This document shows, piece by piece, positions 1 through 7,780 of a stretch of 64,000 nucleotides of DNA. The notes under the pieces are model-generated. The model ran no database searches and was not told the origin of the DNA. It was given only the letters and a program-made list of their open reading frames with translations. Position 1 is the first letter of the stretch. The number at the start of each line of letters is the position of its first letter. The position numbers and the translations under genes were made by a program. Origin of the DNA: Pedobacter rhizosphaerae (GTDB lineage: Bacteria; Bacteroidota; Bacteroidia; Sphingobacteriales; Sphingobacteriaceae); the NCBI RefSeq assembly GCF_900111155.1, contig NZ_FOGG01000017.1, positions 1 through 64,000 of the forward strand. Direction: 5' to 3'.

Positions 1-504
1 TACAATCTTTCTGGAATAAGCATCAGTAATCAGACTTAAATAACTAAAGCCCAACTGGGTCCGGATGTAGGTAATATCGCTTACCCATAGTTGTTCAGGG
101 GCTGAAAGCAACATGTGTTTTATCAGGTTAGGATACCTTTTTAAGGCATGATTGGAGTCAGTAGTCCTGATAGAGCGCTTCCTTCTACGTATTAATAGCC
201 CATGAAACCTCAAAAGATCATAAAGTTGGTCCCGCCCCATTTTTATATTGTGCTTTTCCATCTCCGGAGATAGCATATGAAGGATTTTGCGTGTTCCTAA
301 AAGTGGGACCTCCGAACGGAATTCGGACACCAGGGCCAATACCACCATGTGGGAGATATCGGTCTTCAGCGCCATTTTCTGTGCCAGATAATACGCCTGG
401 CGGCTTACACCAAACAGTGCACAAAGTTCTTCCAGAGGCTTATCTGGTCGTTTTTGCCGCATTCTTAAGACCGTTTGGTACCACGCTTTTTTCTGATGTT
501 GATC
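1..504 (-). CDS. IS3-family transposase OrfB (partial, DDE integrase core)
   Basis: This reading frame is open from 504 down to the window edge. It encodes the start of an IS3 OrfB: a helical HTH_21-like stretch (E-E-L-C-A-L-F-G-V-S-R-Q-A-Y-Y) and then the integrase core. The first catalytic Asp is in W-V-S-D-I-T-Y-I and a second conserved Asp region follows at L-I-T-D-A-Y-S-R-K. The rest, including the catalytic Glu, lies outside the window. No good start codon fits upstream, because stops occur just above 504. Expression is therefore expected by -1 frameshifting from OrfA, although an ATG at 462 is possible. A 68-aa ORF at 218-424 on this strand is only another frame of the same gene. Confidence 0.9.
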
Positions 505-860
505 TTAAGTTCGCTTTCCGCAACTTCAATCATGGTTTCTAGTCCAGCATTTTTCAGTTGAGCATCGGCGAGGGCCTTGGTCAGTTCATCAATCTTTTTC
601 TTAAGAAGTCTTGTTTCCTGGTTTTCGTCCATTGCTGAAAGTACGTTTAAAGGGTTGACTTGTGCCAAGATAGTTAAATTACGCTTCTCAAACCAAAGTC
701 CTATGGTACTCCTGGGTAAACTGTATTTTCGACTTGCGGCACTCTTGCTTAGCATCCCTGAATTTATCTCACAGAGGATTTTTTCCTTAACATCCTCACT
801 TAACCGACCCCAAGGTTTCCTGGTCGAAATTTTTGTTTTGTCTTTGTTTTTTGTTGCCAT
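465..860 (-). CDS. IS3-family transposase OrfA (helix-turn-helix)
   Basis: The 131-aa product is basic at its N-terminus and has an HTH of the IS3 OrfA type (about residues 17-60, with the motif S-K-S-A-A-S-R-K-Y-S-L-P-R-S-T-I). A leucine-zipper-like coiled coil follows (residues 75-115), as is usual for OrfA. In IS3 elements OrfA binds the terminal repeats and supplies the N-terminus of the OrfAB transposase. The stop codon lies inside the start of OrfB, and a slippery A AAA AAG heptamer sits about 20 nt before it. The reading frame looks intact, so the element may still be active if the missing part of OrfB is complete. Confidence 0.88.
   Translation of the reverse strand: MATKNKDKTKISTRKPWGRLSEDVKEKILCEINSGMLSKSAASRKYSLPRSTIGLWFEKRNLTILAQVNPLNVLSAMDENQETRLLKKKIDELTKALADAQLKNAGLETMIEVAESELKINIRKKRGTKRS
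486..492 (-). promoter_or_regulatory. Programmed -1 ribosomal frameshift site (A AAA AAG)
   Basis: Read on the minus strand, the OrfA codons are AGA AAA AAG, which gives the classic A AAA AAG slippery heptamer. Slipping back one base enters the open OrfB frame (AAA AAA GCG TGG). This is the known IS3-family mechanism for making the OrfAB fusion. Confidence 0.8.
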
Positions 861-1011
861 TTTTCAATTTTTAATGACAAGCTATTTCAGGACGAGACAG
901 AGAAAAGGTTATTGATTATTTTCATTGGGGCAAATAACTACCTCGCTAAAATATGCTTAGGTTTCCACTAAGTCCAAGGCTTTTTATTACCAAAATCTAT
1001 ATCTTAGATAA

Positions 1012-1716
1012 ATGTCAGTAGCCGAATTAACACTTGAAATTTTAGGAGAAAGGTTACTCGCCCAGTTCGACAGCAAAAAGTTTGTTGAATGGGCAGTAAG
1101 TGCTTTAAAGCTCGGCTGTGAAAGTGAAAATCTTTTTATTCTGGCAGGCCTGGATGATGAGGCCACTGAGGAACGGGAAAAATATTTCTGGAAATCAGTG
1201 CAAGACCTCGATATTGAGGTAGCAAGAACCGAAGACGAACTGATCTATTGTTATGCATTGATGATTGCAGATAAGGCCATCAAAAAAGAAATCGGTATTG
1301 ATTATGCTTTCAGCCAGATGCTTAAAATCGTTTATGCTTCTGATTATGAACACCGCTACCTACCTTTTTTTTATATTAATGAAGACCTGGATTACATAAG
1401 ATATGATAATTCAATTTGGATAACCTCTGGGCTGACAGCTGAAAATTCAAAAGAATTTATTTTAGAGGAATTTAAGATCTTCGTTGAAATGGAACGCTTA
1501 ATGATCCCCTGCGGGGAGCGTGACAAATGTTATTGTGAGCGGTGTAAGCAATTAAACACGCCAGTAACCAAAATCAAATACCAATTGAGAAAGCCCTTTA
1601 AATGCCTGGTTTGGAGCTGTGGTTTTTGCCGATCAGATAAACTGATATTTGATAGCAGGCATGAGGTAAAAAAGATGATTATCGAAGCATATCAACAATC
1701 AGCACCCTATTTATAG
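1012..1716 (+). CDS. Hypothetical protein with two CxxC-type cysteine clusters
   Basis: A 234-aa soluble protein that I cannot assign. The N-terminal two thirds are acidic and predicted helical, with L-L-A-Q-F-D-S-K-K-F-V-E-W-A and an S-E-N-L-F-I-L-A-G-L-D-D motif near residues 39-49. The C-terminal part has a cysteine-rich region from about residue 165. It contains C-x-C-x2-C in K-C-Y-C-E-R-C and, about 30 residues later, C-x4-C-x2-C in C-L-V-W-S-C-G-F-C. That spacing suggests a zinc site. There is no signal peptide or membrane segment. It stands alone between an IS3 end and a small membrane-protein gene on the other strand, which suggests accessory DNA. Confidence 0.75.
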   Translation: MSVAELTLEILGERLLAQFDSKKFVEWAVSALKLGCESENLFILAGLDDEATEEREKYFWKSVQDLDIEVARTEDELIYCYALMIADKAIKKEIGIDYAFSQMLKIVYASDYEHRYLPFFYINEDLDYIRYDNSIWITSGLTAENSKEFILEEFKIFVEMERLMIPCGERDKCYCERCKQLNTPVTKIKYQLRKPFKCLVWSCGFCRSDKLIFDSRHEVKKMIIEAYQQSAPYL

Positions 1717-1737
1717 ATACAGAAGCTAATGCTCTAA

Positions 1738-2061
1738 CTATCCTGCTTTTACCCTTAAACCTTTTTTCTTAAACTGCCAATACACAATAAGGTTCGCAGC
1801 GCTGAGTAAAAACAGAAGAACCTGAAGTGTTTCCAGTAATTCACATTTGCTCAACGATTCTTTCCATTCTTTTATTTTCGAATCCCATAGCCTCCAATAT
1901 TCTTGCTTAGTGATCAAGTGGCTTTGCAATTCCGCCCAATGTTGTATCCTGTAAGCATCGAGTTCCCTGTTCCTTTTATAGTAATGGTAATAAAATCCAC
2001 ATACCAACACGCATAGGGCAAAAAGGAATAACTGTATTTTACGATGGGTTGCTTTTGTCAT
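1738..2061 (-). CDS. Small hypothetical membrane protein
   Basis: The 107-aa product has two hydrophobic segments (about residues 10-26 and 80-96). They flank a hydrophilic helical stretch rich in Trp, Glu and Lys (W-R-L-W-D-S-K-I-K-E-W-K). A basic tail (K-K-K-G-L-R-V-K) follows the second segment. I do not recognise a family. It ends 22 bp from the convergent 1012-1716 gene. Composition and membrane topology look plausible for a real gene, but nothing indicates its role. Confidence 0.55.
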   Translation of the reverse strand: MTKATHRKIQLFLFALCVLVCGFYYHYYKRNRELDAYRIQHWAELQSHLITKQEYWRLWDSKIKEWKESLSKCELLETLQVLLFLLSAANLIVYWQFKKKGLRVKAG

Positions 2062-2258
2062 TTGAGATGCAAAGGTAAATTATTATTTATCTCTCCCGTG
2101 TATCAATCATCTCTGTCCCATTGCCTGGCCAGTTCCTCTACATAATCCACAAAACCTGATATGCTAATCTAGATTTTGTGTTTTGAACCAGGTTAGGTAA
2201 TTCTCGATTTGAGATGCCTGATACCATTTGACAAACTTCAATTCCAAAACTACTTGTT

Positions 2259-2390
2259 GTTACAAAATTAGGGTTAATTAATCAATATTTCGTCACAGAA
2301 TTAGGGTTAATTAGTTGCTTTTCTGTCACAGAATTAGGGTAAATATAATTAATAATTGTAATAGAATTAGGGTAAATGGATGTGTTGTTG
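2259..2390. repeat. Four tandem units of exactly 33 bp with conserved AGAATTAGGGT core
   Basis: Units begin at 2259, 2292, 2325 and 2358. Each carries a variant of GTCACAGAATTAGGGTTAAT followed by about 13 bp of AT-rich, poorly conserved DNA. Read on the minus strand, the repeat gives an 11-residue period (PNSVT) in a small open frame (2282-2515). I do not consider that frame a gene. The array could be a protein-binding array or the remnant of a mobile-element end. Confidence 0.75.
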
Positions 2391-2885
2391 TAACTGAAAT
2401 GTTCGCGAAAATCATTTAGTAATTTTCTTGATATTTTGTAGCTGGTTGTATTTACATGATTTTCTAGTGTAAACGAATTCATTTCGTAAATTTGAGTGAT
2501 AACATTGGAGCCCAATAACAGTCATTTTGGATCGTTAGTGAATAGTAATTGTGTTTTGCAAGTAATTGTTAGTCAAGAGGTTGTTTAAGTAAAGCTTGTT
2601 CTGGCTTTGTCGGTTCTTAATAATGCTGCGGGAAGTAAAATAAGGATATTCAATCAGATTGCTTCAGCTCATTCACCCCGGCTTCACAATGATGGAGTTT
2701 ACATGAACGGCCCTCATTCTCTCGCAAGAGGGAATCTTAAAGCGGTTTTTAGGGTATGAAAAGATATTGTTTTTACTTATTGCCTTTTCATGCCTTCTCC
2801 TTCAGGTGTGGGATTTCATTTGCTTTGATAGGGTTAGGACAAAATAAGCTGTGCTTATATTTTCTTCTATGGCTTATATGGTTCG
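2391..2885. other. AT-rich intergenic DNA without a recognisable gene
   Basis: The stretch between the 33-bp repeats and the first R1 unit contains no convincing coding frame. The 79-aa frame beginning at 2756 runs straight into repeat sequence, so I regard it as spurious. No tRNA-like or terminator structure stands out. Confidence 0.5.
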
Positions 2886-3510
2886 ATCCTTTTTTACCAT
2901 TTAAGGCATGTAAATTCATTGTAATAACCACCCCCGCCACTTCACTCTCCATCTACACCCCCTCCTTGAGAAGTAGGGGAATTGCGACCGCCTAAACCTT
3001 CTGGATATTTTTCCGTGTGTTCTGTGTTTCCGAGGCAAAATGCAAGTGATAGGAATTGTTATTTGCTTTGCCTTAGTACAGGTTTTGATTGGCTAAGGTC
3101 GTTACATTTTCTTCTATGGTTAAATCCCTTTTTACCATTTAAGGCATATAAGTTCATTGTAATAACCACCCCGCCACTTCACACTCCATCTACAGCCCCT
3201 CCTTGAGAAGTAGGGGAGTTGCGACCGCCTAAAGTTTCTGGAGTTTTTCCGTGTGTTCTGTGTTTCCGAGGCAAAATGCAAGTGATAGGAATTGTTATTT
3301 GCTTTGCCTTGATACAGGTTTGATTGGCTAAGGTCATTAAATTTTCTTCTATGGTTAAATCCTTTTTTACCATTTAAGGCATATAAGCTCATTGCAATAA
3401 CCACTCCGCCACTTCACACTCCATCTACACCCCCTCCTTGAAAAGTAGGTGAATTGCGACCGCCTAAACCTTCTGGATATTTTCCGTGTGTTCTGTGTTT
3501 CCGTAGCAGA
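2886..3510 (+). repeat. R1 tandem array, three units
   Basis: Units start at 2886, 3124 and 3359 (periods 238 and 235 bp; the third is cut short). Each reads in order: a T-run with ACCATTTAAGGCAT, then CATTGTAATAACCACCCC, then a CCCCTCCTTGA..GTAGGGG hairpin, then GCGACCGCCTAAA, then CCGTGTGTTCTGTGTTTCCG. A spacer containing TTTGATTGGCTAAGG follows. Short open frames here on both strands repeat along with the DNA and are not genes. Confidence 0.9.
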
Positions 3511-3610
3511 TAGTTAATGATTTTGGTGATCTATCATGTTGATTCGTAAAATTAATTCTTGTATTTTACAACATCATTTGTTCGGTTTAAAACTGGCTTG
3601 ACAACTCAAA

Positions 3611-4192
3611 ATGCAGGAAAAAGAAACAGAAACATTTTATGCCAAAAGCGTTGCAGACTGGCGAAAGTGGCTGCAGGATAACCACCTTTCCAAGCAATCG
3701 GTATGGCTGGTTTGCTACAATAAAAGTTCAGATAAAAAATCGATCACCTGGGCTGAATCTGTTGAAACTGCTTTATGCTTTGGCTGGATAGACAGCAAGA
3801 AAATAAAAATTGATGAGCAAACCTCCCATCAGTTTTTTAGCAGAAGAAAAGCTACTGGCACCTGGTCTAAAATTAATAAAGACAAAGTTGTGCAATTAAT
3901 TGAAAGGGGTCTAATGACAGATGCCGGATTAAAAAGCATTGAAGTGGCCAAGCAAAATGGTTCCTGGACCATTTTAGATGAGGTAGAACAACTGATTATA
4001 CCTGATGATTTAAAAGAGGGGTTTAAAAATCAACCCGCAGCTGGCGATTTCTTTGAAACGTTGAGTAAATCTTCCAAAAAGGCCATGCTTCAATGGCTGG
4101 TGCTGGCAAAAAGGCCAGAAACCCGGCAGAAAAGGATTAAGGAGATTGTGGAGCTTGCGGCTCAAGGGCTAAAACCGAAACATATACAGTAG
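3611..4192 (+). CDS. YdeI/OmpD-associated (OmdA) family protein
   Basis: The 193-aa product matches the YdeI/OmdA family in layout. The N-terminal domain has F-Y-A-K-S-V-A-D-W-R-K-W-L, V-C-Y-N-K and a well-kept C-F-G-W-I-D-S-K-K motif, with F-S-R-R-K-A-T-G-T-W-S-K-I-N-K after it. The C-terminal helical domain (from about residue 135) has L-K-E-G-F-K-N-Q-P-A-A-G-D-F-F-E-T-L-S-K-S-S-K-K. Family members are often annotated as bacteriocin-protection proteins, but the biochemical role is uncertain. No signal peptide is seen. The gene lies alone between two R1 arrays, with its stop 25 bp before the second array. Confidence 0.85.
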   Translation: MQEKETETFYAKSVADWRKWLQDNHLSKQSVWLVCYNKSSDKKSITWAESVETALCFGWIDSKKIKIDEQTSHQFFSRRKATGTWSKINKDKVVQLIERGLMTDAGLKSIEVAKQNGSWTILDEVEQLIIPDDLKEGFKNQPAAGDFFETLSKSSKKAMLQWLVLAKRPETRQKRIKEIVELAAQGLKPKHIQ

Positions 4193-4217
4193 TGAAGCTG
4201 ACTGAGGTTATATTTTA

Positions 4218-5230
4218 ATCCTTTTTTACCATTTAAGGCATATAAGTTCATTGTAATAACCACCCCGCCACTTCACACTCCATCTACACCCCCTCCTTGA
4301 AAAGTAGGGGAGTTGCGACCGCCTAAACCTTCTGGATATTTTTCCATGTGTTCTGTGTTTCCGTGGCTGAATGCAAGTGAGAGTGATTGCATTTGCCTTG
4401 CATATTATTGGCTTCTATGGTTCGATCCTTTTTTTACCATTTAAGGCATATAAGCTCAATGCAATAACCACCCCCGCCACTTCACTCTCCATCTACACCC
4501 CCTCCTTGAAAAGTAGGGGAATTGCGACCGCCTAAGCCTCATCGAGGATTTTTCCGTGTGTTCTGTGTTTCCGTGGCTGAATGCAAGTGAGAGTGATTGC
4601 ATTTGCCTTGCATATTATTGGCTTCTATGGTTCGATCCTTTTTTTACCATTTAAGGCATATAAGTTCAATGTAATAACCACCCCCGCCACTTCACTCTCC
4701 ATCTACACCCCCTCCTTGAAAAGTAGGGGAATTGCGACCGCCTAAGCCTCATCGAGGATTTTTCCGTGTGTTCTGTGTTTCCGTGGCTGAATGCAAGTGA
4801 GAGTGATTGCATTTGCCTTGCATATTATTGGCTTCTATGGTTCGATCCTTTTTTTACCATTTAAGGCATATAAGTTCATTGTAATAACCACCCCGCCACT
4901 TCACTCTCCATCTACAGCCCCTCCTTGAAAAAGTAAGGGGAATTGCGACCGCCTAAGCCTCATCGAGGATTTTTCCGTGTGTTCTGTGTTTCCGTGGCAA
5001 AATGCAAGTGAGAGGAATTGTTATTTGCTTTGCCTTAATACAGGTTTTGATTGGCTAAGGTAGTTACATTTTCTTCTATGGTTCGATCCTTTTTTACCAT
5101 TTAAGGCATGTAAGCTCATTGCAATAACCACCCCCGCCACTTTACACTCCATCTACACCCCCTCCTTTAAAAAGTAAGGGAAGTTGCGACCGCCTAAGCC
5201 TTCTGGAGTTTTTCCGTGTGTTCTGTGTAT
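4218..5230 (+). repeat. R1 tandem array, five units
   Basis: Units start at 4218, 4425, 4635, 4845 and 5086 (periods 207, 210, 210 and 241 bp). The units at 4425 and 4635 are almost identical, which points to recent unequal exchange or slippage. The spacer differs from the first array: the middle units use GAGAGTGATTGCATTTGCC, while the unit ending at 5085 returns to the TTTGATTGGCTAAGG type. No gene is present in the roughly 1.1 kb. Confidence 0.92.
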
Positions 5231-5325
5231 CTCGCGCTATACAACTTCGTAACGTCGGGTTATTTTCCTAATGGCTACTGCCCTATTGAACCATTGAAAC
5301 CATTGAACTAGTAAACCAAACTCCC

Positions 5326-6204
5326 TTACCTCCCGTAAGACAATTCTACCATACTCACATTGTTTTTTCTGGCCGAACTCACGGCAATCCCCTTTGTAAC
5401 ATCAGCCGTTAAGGTAAAACCTTCAAGCTCATCTGCTTTATCGAGGTCAATTACTTTAATCACTTCTTCCTGTCCATTGGCTATAGATTTGGCTAAATCA
5501 AGAAAGGTGAGTCTCCATTTACGTCCTTCAATTTGATTTTGAATGAGTACTAAAATGCCTTCCTGCTCTATGAAATGCAAATTTTGCACCCATGCAGCGC
5601 AGGTAAATTTCTTAAATAAAAGTCCCTTTTCACTGGTTTTGTTAGCCTTGGCCAGCAATGTTGGATCATATAAGCGCACTTCATTGGCCTTATTGCCATA
5701 ATCGGCGGTTGCCATAAACCATTTACCTTTGTACCTTACATACTCAGGTCTGGCACCTTGAATGCAGGCATCATCTTCAATGGTTTTAATTAAATTTCCA
5801 TCCAGGGTTTTGCTTTTCAAAAATCCATCCCAGTTTATGGCATAAATAAAGGCTTTCCAGGCAGTACCCGAAGCATTTTGCCGAACAGAGTTGCCTACAA
5901 AAGTGGGTAGCCGCTTTCGGTAAGCAATGCCGGTAGGATGTTTGATGATATTTTCGCCATTGATGGTAAAACGGTATTCTGTGTTTTCATAAATCAAGGA
6001 GTCTTTTATAAGGCTATAGGCGCGCATCACCCCCACTTCGCGGTCGCCATATAAGAAGTACTTTCCATTTTGAAAAGATATGCCCTGACATGCCCCGAGC
6101 GAATCGAGGGTAAAGGTTTTGCTTATTGTTGCAGATAAGGGTTTCTGGCTAAATGTACTTATAGCCAAACAGCTTACAATAGCCGCTATACCGAAAAGTT
6201 TCAT
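5326..6204 (-). CDS. Secreted beta-propeller-like protein of unknown function
   Basis: The 292-aa product begins with a signal peptide (M-K-L-F-G-I-A-A-I-V-S-C-L-A-I-S-T-F-S, cleavage near residue 19). The rest is rich in short beta-strand-like blocks with alternating aromatics and turns: G-K-Y-F-L-Y-G-D-R-E, V-R-Y-K-G-K-W-F-M-A-T-A-D-Y and D-E-L-E-G-F-T-L-T-A-D. This suggests a propeller fold, remotely like phytase-like or lactonase-like proteins, but no catalytic motif is certain. It starts 4 nt after the stop of the YdcF-family gene on the same strand, so the two are probably co-transcribed. They lie divergent from the SusC/SusD/GDPD cluster, which may indicate a shared substrate. Confidence 0.7.
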   Translation of the reverse strand: MKLFGIAAIVSCLAISTFSQKPLSATISKTFTLDSLGACQGISFQNGKYFLYGDREVGVMRAYSLIKDSLIYENTEYRFTINGENIIKHPTGIAYRKRLPTFVGNSVRQNASGTAWKAFIYAINWDGFLKSKTLDGNLIKTIEDDACIQGARPEYVRYKGKWFMATADYGNKANEVRLYDPTLLAKANKTSEKGLLFKKFTCAAWVQNLHFIEQEGILVLIQNQIEGRKWRLTFLDLAKSIANGQEEVIKVIDLDKADELEGFTLTADVTKGIAVSSARKNNVSMVELSYGR

Positions 6205-6208
6205 GGGC

Positions 6209-7498
6209 TTAAGGATCTAAAGGTTCGTCAAAATCAATTTGTAGGGAAAGACTGTTGGGGAAAAATTCCACTTCGGTAGCGCTCAGTGTTTTGCCTATCT
6301 GGTAGGGATCATAACCCAACTCCTTTCTACAGCGTTCGGCCAGGATGCCGGCAATGTAAGGAATGGTAGATGCCGTGGTACTCACCAAGCCGGGCTTGTT
6401 TAGCGGCATGCCATAGCGGAACATCAGGCGAACACAATTGCGCATATTGGTAGTGGTATGCCTGGCCTGTGGCTCCATTATAATCGCATTTTCGGGAATA
6501 TGCAGCGTGTTGATCATGAATTTCTTCATTTCATAAGCTTCGCTATACTTGGTTTTATAGGGATGCACCCGCCCGCCAGAAACCACCACAAATGGTGCTA
6601 CACCTTTATGGTATTGGGCAGCTGCAATGCGGCAACGGATCATTCCACCAGCGCTTAGTTCCGTATCCCGGTCTTCGGGCCCTGCACCAGGAACCAGTAT
6701 TACGCTATAGAGATATTTGTTGAAGTTCGTTTTCTTAATCTGGGCTATCGCATTTGCATTGGGGCCACTAATAAGGGGTTCGTAATCGGCCGCATCCAAC
6801 CTGCCATTTAGCTCCAGTGCCCCGAGTGCGAAATTCATCGTCGGCTCAAAGAATAGTGTTTCTTTTTCGGAGGTATTGAGCAAGAGATTTGATTGAATAA
6901 GTGATGCGAACGCTTTATCGCCAGGCTGAAAGGAAATGGAGTCTATTTTAGGATAATTGGGCTTCTGTCCCTCAACATAAACACCAATTGCATAATTAAC
7001 GGCCTTGGCATCCTGTTCCCAGGCTTTGGTTAGCACCGTTTTTTCTGGCAGCTGCTGGTATAAACCATAACAGCCCGAGGGTAATAAATGGTTTTTGATG
7101 GTGGTTCCGAAAATATTGTCGGTTTGATACAATGCAGAAAGCCTTTCACTTACTTGGGTAATTTCGGCATCGGTAAACTTAATACTATTGGCTAAACAGC
7201 CGATATCATTTTTGCAGGTCTTTAAGGCCGAATTACCCTTGCTTAATTTACTTCGCAGCAGTTGCTTTAAAACCTGATCTGCTGCTACAGCCTTTCTCAA
7301 ATCTGGCAACTCTTGCATCAGCGTAAGTAAATAATAGTTTTTGTGCTGTACGAAGGGATTGTAGGCAGAAGTTTTGCCCACAACCAGTTGGTAGGCTTGT
7401 ACAGCGGTATGCTGTTGTGCCCCTGCCCTAAACAAAGTCAGCAGCAGCAAAAATAGGGCGATTGGTAACCTCATAAAAAATTTTTGCAAGCTATACAA
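6209..7498 (-). CDS. YdcF/SanA/ElyC-family (DUF218) exported protein
   Basis: The 429-aa product has an N-terminal hydrophobic signal (about residues 9-27, ending A-G-A-Q). An N-terminal domain of about 200 residues is not recognised. A C-terminal DUF218 domain of about 170 residues follows: Y-S-V-I-L-V-P-G-A-G-P-E-D, G-G-M-I-R-C-R-I-A-A-A-Q-Y, V-V-S-G-G-R-V-H-P and I-I-M-E-P-Q-A-R-H-T-T-T-N-M-R-N. Those acidic, GG and T-T-x-N motifs define the family. It is usually envelope-associated and implicated in cell-envelope sugar or nucleotide handling, with no settled reaction. The protein is longer than the usual 200-260 aa because of the N-terminal domain. It heads a probable two-gene operon. Confidence 0.8.
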   Translation of the reverse strand: MYSLQKFFMRLPIALFLLLLTLFRAGAQQHTAVQAYQLVVGKTSAYNPFVQHKNYYLLTLMQELPDLRKAVAADQVLKQLLRSKLSKGNSALKTCKNDIGCLANSIKFTDAEITQVSERLSALYQTDNIFGTTIKNHLLPSGCYGLYQQLPEKTVLTKAWEQDAKAVNYAIGVYVEGQKPNYPKIDSISFQPGDKAFASLIQSNLLLNTSEKETLFFEPTMNFALGALELNGRLDAADYEPLISGPNANAIAQIKKTNFNKYLYSVILVPGAGPEDRDTELSAGGMIRCRIAAAQYHKGVAPFVVVSGGRVHPYKTKYSEAYEMKKFMINTLHIPENAIIMEPQARHTTTNMRNCVRLMFRYGMPLNKPGLVSTTASTIPYIAGILAERCRKELGYDPYQIGKTLSATEVEFFPNSLSLQIDFDEPLDP

Positions 7499-7780
7499 TG
7501 TTCATTAAGCCAGTATTAATGCTGTATTAATTCGCACGAGGGATTTTTTTAGAAAAAGCATCCCCAGGCGGGAATTCGATTTTTTACCGCTGAAATATTC
7601 TTGCAGACTTAATATTGAGTATACATAGTGTTAAAAGTACACACCTAGTTTTGGCGCAATTAAAGCACTCGAAATATCCTGGTTATGAATTAACACAATG
7701 CCTATGTGAATCTTACTTCGACATGCCTTTTTAACACCATATCAAAAACAAATTAATCAAACATTACTAACAACTAAGAG
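7499..7780 (+). promoter_or_regulatory. Divergent promoter region between ydcF-like and susC genes
   Basis: This is the 282-bp spacer between two divergent operons. The heptamer TTAACAC occurs at 7690-7696 and 7731-7737 on the plus strand and inverted at 7628-7634, so a shared regulator is conceivable. I could not place a convincing TTG/TAnnTTTG promoter. The RBS region of the susC gene is simply AT-rich, as is normal for this phylum. Confidence 0.35.

Larger units (their letters stand above)
1..899 (-). mobile_element. IS3-family insertion sequence, one end present
   Basis: The element enters from the left edge and includes OrfA and part of OrfB. Its OrfA-proximal terminus probably lies at 899. 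On the minus strand the sequence from there starts TGTCTCGTCCTGAAATAG, which has the 5'-TG expected of IS3 termini. The opposite end is not in the window, so the inverted repeat and target duplication cannot be confirmed. Confidence 0.6.

Noticed and set aside
2259-2390. Reading the 33-bp repeats as CRISPR or as telomere-like TTAGGG repeats
   Set aside because: The spacers are only about 13 bp, there are no cas genes, and the GGG motif is spaced by 33 bp rather than being a simple hexamer tract.
2282-2515. 77-aa minus-strand ORF
   Set aside because: Its C-terminal half is the translated 33-bp repeat and the rest is AT-rich with no coding signal, so it is better explained as repeat DNA.
2756-3404. 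Several 60-90-aa ORFs on both strands in the R1 array
   Set aside because: They repeat with each R1 unit in unrelated frames and end at the same relative points, which is the behaviour of repeat DNA, not genes.
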